DNA of 64,000 bases, from positions 1,922,001 through 1,986,000 of the forward strand of contig NZ_JAUSXR010000001.1 in assembly GCF_030816155.1 (NCBI RefSeq). The letters run 5' to 3'. Under the pieces are notes generated by a model that worked only from the letters and a program-made list of their open reading frames with translations, did not search any database and was not told where the DNA came from. A program made the translations under genes and the position numbers. The stretch comes from Arthrobacter woluwensis. GTDB lineage: Bacteria > Actinomycetota > Actinomycetes > Actinomycetales > Micrococcaceae. Position 1 is the stretch's first letter. Every line of letters starts with the position of its first letter. Below, piece after piece: positions 58,215 through 64,000 of the stretch.

Positions 58215-59515
58215 GCCAGGTGCTCCTGCACGCGGTGCACGTACCAGTTGATGAACGCCTCCACCTGGTACTCGCTCTTCATGTACGGGCCGGGTTCGTA
58301 GGCGGGGCTCGCCGCACCCTGCTGGCAGAGCTCCACGAACGCCTTGTCCTGGATGTTGGTCTGCTTCCAGGTGTAGGTGAGCTTGTCCAGGTCGTAGTCG
58401 ACGCCTTCCACGGCGTCGTCGGCCACGAGCCAGGTGGTGCGGACCAGCGTCTGGTGCTCGTTGATCGGGAAGACACCGAAGGTGATGACGTGATCGCTCA
58501 TGAAGTGGAACCAGCAGTTGGGCTGGAGGTGCATCGAGCAGCGGCCCAGGCGGAAGTCCCGCAGATCGCCGAGAAGCTTCTTGGACAGCCGGCGGCCGTC
58601 GGCGGAGAACGACTCGCCGTCACCGTCGAGGGCTTCGCGGGAGATGCGGATGCCGGCGATGCGGGTGTCGAGCTCCTCGACCACCTGGTGCGGCAGGCCG
58701 TACCGGTCGCAGCGCGCCTCGAGGTCCGACTGGGCCACCTTGTTGCGCTCCCAGACCTCTTCGAGGTGGGTGGGGATGAGTCCCTCCGTCAGACCCCAGG
58801 TGGGGAACAGGGAGCAGGCGAGCTCGGGGTGCCCGTCGCAGTGGTAGCACTCACGGTTGTTCTCCATGACGAGCTTCCAGTTGCCCTCTTCGATGATGTT
58901 CTGCTGGTACGCGATCTTCGTCGTTGCCAGCTCGTGGGGCGCCAGGTACGGCTCGAAGATCTTGGCGGTCTCGTAGAAGTCGGTGGGCGGCTCGGCCGCG
59001 AGACACACGAAGATGAGCCCGGCGACCTCGAGGCCGTGGGCCTTCTTGAGCGCGAAGCAGTTCTTGTCGAACTTGGCCTCGCCCGGCGCGGAGGCGTGGA
59101 TCAGGTTGCCCTCGGGCGAGTACGTCCACGAGTGGTACCCGCAGACCAGGTTGCCGGTCTGCCCAGCAGCCTCGGTGAGCACCCGGGCGCCGCGATGGCG
59201 GCAGACGTTGTGCAGGACGTTCACGCCGCCGTCGTCGTTGCGCAGGACGATCAGGGAGTAGGGCCCGTAATCAACCGTCACATAGTCCCCCGGCTCCGGC
59301 AGTTCCGCGGTGCTCGCGGCGAAGATCCAGTGCTGTCCGAAGATGGCTTCCATGTCCAGCTTGAAGATCGTGGGGTCCGTGTAGAACGGGGCGTCGAGCG
59401 AATATCCGGTGCGCCGGAACTCGAACAAGGCGGAGATCTCGGCCAGCTGCTCCACGGGCAGAGTGGCGGCGAGTCGTCCGCGCGAGCTGAGGGGAGCGTT
59501 CGCTGGAGCGGTCAT
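58211..59515 (-). CDS. gbcA: Glycine betaine monooxygenase, Rieske oxygenase component
   Basis: The 434-residue protein has the Rieske cluster C105-x-H107 (NVCRHRGAR) and C125-x2-H128 (VCGYHSW). The catalytic non-haem iron site has H225 and H229 in NNRECYHCDGHPEL, with a later Asp. GbcA/stachydrine-demethylase-type features include LHNVCRHRGARVL and MHLQPNCWFHFMSDHV. It demethylates glycine betaine to dimethylglycine, releasing formaldehyde, and uses O2 and electrons from GbcB. It is first in the operon gbcA-gbcB-purU-dmg and divergent from a LysR gene. GGGAGGA precedes the ATG. Confidence 0.93.
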   Translation of the reverse strand: MTAPANAPLSSRGRLAATLPVEQLAEISALFEFRRTGYSLDAPFYTDPTIFKLDMEAIFGQHWIFAASTAELPEPGDYVTVDYGPYSLIVLRNDDGGVNVLHNVCRHRGARVLTEAAGQTGNLVCGYHSWTYSPEGNLIHASAPGEAKFDKNCFALKKAHGLEVAGLIFVCLAAEPPTDFYETAKIFEPYLAPHELATTKIAYQQNIIEEGNWKLVMENNRECYHCDGHPELACSLFPTWGLTEGLIPTHLEEVWERNKVAQSDLEARCDRYGLPHQVVEELDTRIAGIRISREALDGDGESFSADGRRLSKKLLGDLRDFRLGRCSMHLQPNCWFHFMSDHVITFGVFPINEHQTLVRTTWLVADDAVEGVDYDLDKLTYTWKQTNIQDKAFVELCQQGAASPAYEPGPYMKSEYQVEAFINWYVHRVQEHLA

Positions 59516-59571
59516 GGGTTTCCTCCCGGGGAGACACGAGGGGCGGGGTGCGCGACAGGCTTGTCATGATG

Positions 59572-59614
59572 AGATTAGAGTCACATTCCCCGCAGAAAAA
59601 GCGCGAGATTTTGC
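59572..59614. promoter_or_regulatory. gbcA promoter and probable LysR activator site
   Basis: On the minus strand the -10 TAATCT (59577-59572) is good, but the -35 17 bases upstream is poor (TTTTTC), as expected for an activated promoter. An imperfect dyad, CGCAGAAAAA..ATTTTGCG (59591-59614), covers the -35 region. Confidence 0.45.
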
Positions 59615-59637
59615 GAATATCCATGCAGAATTAGCGC

Positions 59638-60567
59638 ATGATCGATGTCAGGCTCATCACACTCCGCGTCTTCGGCCAGTGCGGCACCATCGGCGCCACC
59701 GCGGAGCTCACGGGCTACTCCCCCTCAGCGGTGTCCGCACAGCTCCGCGAGCTGCAACGGGTGCTCGGAATGCAGCTGCTCACCAAAGACGGACGCGGCC
59801 TCCGGCTGACCACCACGGGACGCATCCTCGTCGCCGGCTCGGACGCGCTGATCGCCGAATGGGAACGCCTGCGCGCGGCCGCCATGGAGGCCGGGGACCA
59901 GGTCCAGTCCCACTTCGGCCTTGGAGGCTTCTCGACGGCGGCGGCCCACCTGCTCGCCCCGCTCGCCGCGACCCTGCGGTCCACGCGTCCCCTCGTGGAT
60001 GTCCAGGTCCTCGAAGCCGACCCGGCCCGGTGCTTCGACCTTCTGGTCGCGGAGCGGATCGATCTGGCCGTCATCATCGCGATGCAGTCGGACGCTCAGG
60101 AGGAGGATCAGCGCTTCGAGAAGACGGTTCTGCTGGATGACCCGCTGGACGTGATCGTCCCGGCCGATCATCCCCTGGCCTCGCGGGAGGTAGTCACCCT
60201 GGAGGAACTGGCCTCGGAACCGTGGATCACGGAGGCCGTCGGCTCCACCTATCACTCGCTCTTCACGGCCGCGTTCACGGCGGTCGGGGTGACACCCCGG
60301 ATCGCTCACGAGGCCTCCGAGTGGGAGACCATGATCGCCTTCGTCGGCGCGGGCCTCGGCGTCGGCCTGCTGCCGCGGCTGGCCCCGTTGCGCGGCGCCG
60401 AGAACGTCGTGCGGCTGCGGATCTCCGGCAAGGGGCGGCCCTCGCGGCGGATCATCGCCGTCGCCCGACGGGGCAGCCTCGGCTCCCCGCTGATCCAGGA
60501 ATCGCTCGGGATCCTGCAGGCCGGCGCGCACCAGATCCTCACCGCGCGCCTGGACGAAGAGGACTGA
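59638..60567 (+). CDS. LysR-family regulator divergent from the betaine demethylation operon
   Basis: The 309-residue protein has a winged helix (about 3-60: RLITLRVFGQCGTIGATAELTGYSPSAVSAQLRELQRVLG) and a substrate-binding domain from about 90. The 122-base divergent gap to gbcA has an AT-rich dyad. It probably activates gbcA-gbcB-purU-dmg with a betaine-pathway effector. Note that in Pseudomonas this role belongs to GbdR, an AraC-family protein, so a LysR here would be a different solution (inference). Confidence 0.88.
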   Translation: MIDVRLITLRVFGQCGTIGATAELTGYSPSAVSAQLRELQRVLGMQLLTKDGRGLRLTTTGRILVAGSDALIAEWERLRAAAMEAGDQVQSHFGLGGFSTAAAHLLAPLAATLRSTRPLVDVQVLEADPARCFDLLVAERIDLAVIIAMQSDAQEEDQRFEKTVLLDDPLDVIVPADHPLASREVVTLEELASEPWITEAVGSTYHSLFTAAFTAVGVTPRIAHEASEWETMIAFVGAGLGVGLLPRLAPLRGAENVVRLRISGKGRPSRRIIAVARRGSLGSPLIQESLGILQAGAHQILTARLDEED

Positions 60568-60681
60568 TCTCCTCGGGTTTCACGGCCTGCCCGAGGGAGC
60601 GAAGGGCCTTTACCCTGTCAGTCGGCACGGTGATACTGACATCGGGGATCCGTTATGAACCGACGATGTCTGGAGGACCCG

Positions 60682-62226
60682 ATGGCCGGAGTGAACGAAC
60701 CCTACAACGCACGGGAAGACGGCATTCCCCTCAAGAGTTCGGCCCGGGCGGTCGTGCCCGGCGTAGAGCTGCACGGCCCGGCGGACGGCGCCAGCCGTCT
60801 GGAGATCACGGTGGTCCTGCGGCGCAGGACGGCCCTGCCGGCTCCTGCGGCGGTCGGCCATCTGACCGCCGCCGAGCTGGCCTCCGAGTACGGGGCCTCC
60901 GACGACGACGTGCGGCTCGCCACCGAGGTCTTCACCCGGCTGGGGGCGGACGTGGTCGAGTCGGACCCCGCATCGAGGCGTCTCCGGCTGTCCGGCACGG
61001 TGGAGCGACTGAGCAGCATCTTCGGCACGACGCTGGAGGATGCCACGAGCACGGCGCCGGACGGCGCCACGGTGCACTACCGCCACCGGCAGGGTGAACT
61101 GAGGATCCCCGCCGAACTGAACGGCATCGTGATCGCCGTGCTCGGCCTGGATGACCGCCCCCAGGCCCGTGCCCATTTCCGCGTGCTCCCCCGCGCGGCG
61201 GCGGGCACCAGCTACAGCCCCGTGGACCTGGGCCGCGTGTACGACTTCCCTGATGGCACCGACGGCTCGGGCCAGACGGTGGCCATCATCGAACTCGGCG
61301 GCGGCTACGCTCAAGCCGATCTCGACGCCTATTTCACCGGGCTGGGACTCGCCACACCCCACATCACGTCCATCGGCGTCGACGGCGGCGCGAATCAGGG
61401 CGGGAACGATCCGCAGGGCGCGGACGGCGAGGTCCTGCTGGACATCGAGGTGGTCGGCGCCCTGGCGCCGAAGGCAGCGATCCAGGTCTACTTCGCCCCC
61501 AACACGGACGCTGGATTCCTGGACGCCGTGGTCGCCGCGACCAAGGCTTCGCCGTGTGCCATCAGCATCAGCTGGGGCCAGAGCGAGGACCAGTGGACGG
61601 CCCAGGCCCGCGACGCGTTCGACCAGGCCCTCGCCGATGCCGCGGCGCTCGGCATCACCACGACCGTGGCCGCCGGGGACCGCGGCAGCAGCGACGGCGC
61701 GGCCGACGGAAAGGCCCATGTGGACTTCCCGGCGTCCAGCCCGCACGCCCTGGCCTGCGGCGGCACAAGGCTCGAAGCGGATCCGGCAACCGGGACGATC
61801 AGCTCGGAGACCGTGTGGAACGAAGGTCCCGACTCTGCGACCGGCGGCGGCTACAGCAAGGTGTTCCCCCGGCCGGCCTGGCAGTCGCCGTCAGCCGGGA
61901 AGTCCGGACGCGGCGTACCGGACGTCAGCGCCGTCGCAGATCCGCAGACCGGCTACCGGATCCGCGTGGACGGCAAGGACATGGTGATCGGCGGCACGAG
62001 TGCCGTGGCCCCGCTCTGGGCTGCGCTCATCGCGCGCTTCGCGCAGGCCGGGAACCGGCGTTTCGGGCTCATCCAGCCCTCGCTCTACGCCGTGTCGTCG
62101 GGGTTCCGGGACGTGACCGTCGGCGACAACGGAAGCTACCATGCGGGGCCCGGCTGGGATGCCTGCACGGGACTGGGCACACCCGACGGCACGGCGCTCC
62201 TGGCGGCGCTGAAACCGGGCTCCTGA
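60682..62226 (+). CDS. S53-family serine-carboxyl peptidase (sedolisin/kumamolisin-like)
   Basis: The 514-residue protein has an N-terminal activation pro-domain (about 35-165) and a catalytic domain. The triad is E250 and D254 (GADGEVLLDIEVVG) and S440 (GGTSAVAPLWAAL), with oxyanion D333 in AAGDRGSSDG. Spacings fit kumamolisin, and the C-terminal GPGWDACTGLGTPDG is the calcium-site region. Such enzymes self-process and digest proteins, often in acid. No signal peptide is visible, as also in kumamolisin-type enzymes, so export is unclear. ATG 60682 has GGAGG 6 bases upstream. Confidence 0.92.
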   Translation: MAGVNEPYNAREDGIPLKSSARAVVPGVELHGPADGASRLEITVVLRRRTALPAPAAVGHLTAAELASEYGASDDDVRLATEVFTRLGADVVESDPASRRLRLSGTVERLSSIFGTTLEDATSTAPDGATVHYRHRQGELRIPAELNGIVIAVLGLDDRPQARAHFRVLPRAAAGTSYSPVDLGRVYDFPDGTDGSGQTVAIIELGGGYAQADLDAYFTGLGLATPHITSIGVDGGANQGGNDPQGADGEVLLDIEVVGALAPKAAIQVYFAPNTDAGFLDAVVAATKASPCAISISWGQSEDQWTAQARDAFDQALADAAALGITTTVAAGDRGSSDGAADGKAHVDFPASSPHALACGGTRLEADPATGTISSETVWNEGPDSATGGGYSKVFPRPAWQSPSAGKSGRGVPDVSAVADPQTGYRIRVDGKDMVIGGTSAVAPLWAALIARFAQAGNRRFGLIQPSLYAVSSGFRDVTVGDNGSYHAGPGWDACTGLGTPDGTALLAALKPGS

Positions 62227-62258
62227 AAGCCGCGCTGAGACCGCGCTGACCCGAAGCG

Positions 62259-62507
62259 CTACACCGAGCTGCTGGCCCGGTGCCGCGCCCTCGCGCCGCG
62301 CCGTGACTTCATCCAGTTTCTGCGAGCCCGCCTCGCACTGCCCGGGAGCCACCGGAACAGCGCCTTCGGCACAGCACCGGAGAAGACGTACGTCTTCCCG
62401 TCGCGCTCCAGGGCGAACTCGGGTTTGCCCTCCGGGGCCGTCGATCCGGCGCCGAGGGACAGGGCGAAGGCGCACTTCCCACCGAAAGCCAGGTAGCTCT
62501 CACTCAC
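62259..62507 (-). CDS. Small protein, possibly YHS-domain-like
   Basis: GTG 62507, preceded by GAGG 8 bases upstream, opens an 82-residue frame. The first ~50 residues (SESYLAFGGKCAFALSLG..GKPEFALERDGKTYVFSGAV) resemble a YHS-type metal-associated module with one Cys. The basic tail (RRARRNWMKSRRGARARHR) may bind nucleic acid or be read-through. The family call is tentative. It is convergent with the S53 peptidase gene. Confidence 0.45.
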   Translation of the reverse strand: MSESYLAFGGKCAFALSLGAGSTAPEGKPEFALERDGKTYVFSGAVPKALFRWLPGSARRARRNWMKSRRGARARHRASSSV

Positions 62508-62584
62508 GTTGACATCCTCAATCCTCTGGGCGGACCACCGATGGCAGACCTCGGCACCACCGCATCACTCTGATGAGTGGCGTG

Positions 62585-62616
62585 AGGCCCCGGATCATGA
62601 CGTGATCCGGGGGCCT
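62585..62616. repeat. Inverted repeat upstream of the hydrolase gene
   Basis: AGGCCCCGGATCA (62585-62597) and TGATCCGGGGGCCT (62603-62616) form a stem with one extra G and a 5-base loop. It sits alone in the gap between divergent genes, so its role as terminator is unclear. Confidence 0.55.
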
Positions 62617-62693
62617 GAATTCGTCCGGGTCCCGTCTCTTGCACGAGGGGTGGACCGAGGGCTCCCGCTTGCATAGGCTGACGTCAAGCGCCA

Positions 62694-62707
62694 TGTATGC
62701 GCATACA
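62694..62707. promoter_or_regulatory. 14-bp perfect palindrome TGTATGCGCATACA
   Basis: It lies 24 bases before the hydrolase start codon, overlapping the expected promoter region (TTGCAT at 62669-62674 as -35). It is a candidate repressor site. Confidence 0.5.
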
Positions 62708-62731
62708 GCCCTCTGGTGGAAGGTGGTCATC

Positions 62732-64000
62732 GTGACCCAGGAAGTGTTGCCTCGTCAGACTCCCGAACAGCTCGGCGTGGACCCCCGCGGAATCGGTTCC
62801 TTCCTCGACGCGGTCGAGGCCGCGGGCATCGAGCTGCACAGCCTCATGATCTCGGTCGACGGCGCCGTCGTCGCCGAGTCCTGGTGGCATCCGTACGACG
62901 CGTCCACACCTCATCTGCTGTACTCGCTGAGCAAGAGCTTCACCTCCCTGGCGGCGGGCATCGCGGAGTCCGAGGGCCTGCTCCGCAGGGACGATCGGCT
63001 GTCCGATCTCCTCCCGGAGGCCTCGGGTTACGGCGAAGCGACGATCGCCGACGCCCTGCGGATGTCGGTGTGCCATCTCCTCGACCCGGTCCTCGACCCG
63101 AGCGTCGAGCTTCCGGTCACCGACGACGGCCTCCTCCAGCTGCTGTCCGCGTACCACCCCGAGCGGCGTCCGGGCGAGATCTTCACCTACGACCAGCTCG
63201 CCACCTTCGCGGTCGCCAAGATCATCGAACGCGCCGCCGGAACCTCCCTCTTCGACTATCTCCGCCCTCGCCTGCTCGAACCCCTCGGGGCGACGGAGGC
63301 GAAATGGGCCGGCGGCGACTCCAACCCCGGCTTCACGGGCCTCCACCTCCGCACCGAATCGATCGCCGCGTTCGGGCAGCTGCTCCTGCAGCGCGGCGTC
63401 TGGCAGGGCCGCCGGCTCGTGCCGGCGGAGTGGATCGATCAGGCCACCTCGGTGCGGATCAGCAATGACGCGGACCACCGGTTCCCGCCGGGCCAGCCGG
63501 TGGATCGGGACAGCTCGCTCGGGTACGGGTATCAGTTCTGGATCGGCGATCACGGCTATCACGCGGGCGGCGCCTACAGCCAGTTGTGCATCGTGCTTCC
63601 GGGGGTGAACTCGGTGATCGCCCTGACCGCCTCGACCGTGCTCGGCCAGCCCCTCCTCGACGCCGTCTGGGAACATCTGCTCCCCGTGCTGTCCGACCGG
63701 GACGACGCTCCTGGGGCCGATGCCGAGGCCACGGACAGCGCCACTCTCTCCCGCCGCCTTCAGGAAACGGCCATCTCCGCGCCCACCGCCGGCGCCGAAC
63801 GCCGCGCCGAGGCGCAGGCGAAGGCCAATCTGGGAATGCTGGCGGGACTCGTCCTGGCGCTGCGGGGCGAGGCTGCGCCTGACGGCTGGGTGGAGGCCGC
63901 CGAGCGTGCGCCGGAGTGGGCCGCCCTGGCCGCCCAGGCGATCGGGGCTGCGGGCGCACGGCTGGCGCCGCCGTCGTCGTACAGCGTCGCCGGGACTGTT
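62732..64000 (+). CDS. Serine hydrolase of the beta-lactamase (class C-like) family, 3' end outside window
   Basis: The frame runs 423 codons from GTG 62732 to the window edge. The active-site S-L-S-K (S65-x-x-K68, in LLYSLSKSFTSLAAG) matches the S-x-x-K motif of beta-lactamase/esterase-type enzymes. Y153 in GEIFTYDQLATFAVAK takes the place of the YxN tyrosine, and GYHAGGAYSQ is the HxG-like motif. No signal peptide is seen, so it is probably a cytoplasmic esterase or peptidase. A further C-terminal domain of about 120 residues begins near 320. GGAAGG precedes the start. Confidence 0.82.
   Translation, partial: MTQEVLPRQTPEQLGVDPRGIGSFLDAVEAAGIELHSLMISVDGAVVAESWWHPYDASTPHLLYSLSKSFTSLAAGIAESEGLLRRDDRLSDLLPEASGYGEATIADALRMSVCHLLDPVLDPSVELPVTDDGLLQLLSAYHPERRPGEIFTYDQLATFAVAKIIERAAGTSLFDYLRPRLLEPLGATEAKWAGGDSNPGFTGLHLRTESIAAFGQLLLQRGVWQGRRLVPAEWIDQATSVRISNDADHRFPPGQPVDRDSSLGYGYQFWIGDHGYHAGGAYSQLCIVLPGVNSVIALTASTVLGQPLLDAVWEHLLPVLSDRDDAPGADAEATDSATLSRRLQETAISAPTAGAERRAEAQAKANLGMLAGLVLALRGEAAPDGWVEAAERAPEWAALAAQAIGAAGARLAPPSSYSVAGTV

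Overview
The window is high-GC DNA with dense short-gap operons, GTG/TTG starts, an actinobacterial lipomannan-type mannosyltransferase set, a 480-residue GapB-type GAPDH and a dimethylglycine oxidase very close to the Arthrobacter globiformis enzyme. It most probably comes from the chromosome of an Arthrobacter-like member of the Micrococcaceae. The assignment rests on protein families recognised by eye; no search was run.

Layout. 0-5.6 kb: four polyprenol-phosphomannose-type membrane mannosyltransferases (two MptB-like genes flanking a tandem GT87-like pair). 5.7-6.7 kb: oligoribonuclease and tRNA-His. 6.7-8.2 kb: a lower-GC insert with one gene carrying a HEPN-like R-x4-H motif. 8.3-30.7 kb: mostly housekeeping genes: a PhzF-like enzyme, a frameshifted BCCT betaine transporter, peptide deformylase, GapB, RNase P RNA, YaaA, a CT398-like coiled-coil protein, Nif3, MsrA, CysK-CysE, 6-phosphogluconate dehydrogenase with a divergent GntR regulator, a PaiB/EamA pair divergent from a MocR-type regulator, and a methyltransferase.

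30.7-60.6 kb is the centrepiece: an apparently complete route from choline to serine. Uptake is by a ProVWX-type ABC transporter (39.9-44.0 kb) and perhaps an APC permease (49.7 kb). Choline is oxidised by BetA and BetB under a TetR/BetI-like regulator with twin operators on the promoter. Glycine betaine is demethylated by the Rieske monooxygenase pair GbcA/GbcB, dimethylglycine by Dmg, and sarcosine by the heterotetrameric oxidase SoxBDAG. Glycine goes to serine by GlyA. One-carbon by-products are handled by FdhA (free formaldehyde) and by two different PurU formyl-THF deformylases, one in the sox operon and one in the gbc-dmg operon. A GntR regulator divergent from glyA-sox and a LysR regulator divergent from gbcAB look like local controllers. 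A near-identical TGATATATCA/TGATATATGA site lies at the glyA/gntR and proVWX promoters, suggesting that one regulator links uptake with sarcosine use. A MFS/HxlR pair sits inside this region and looks unrelated to it.

60.7-64 kb: an S53 (sedolisin-like) peptidase, a small possibly YHS-like protein, and a serine beta-lactamase-like hydrolase cut by the window end. No CRISPR array, integrase, transposase or intact insertion sequence was seen.
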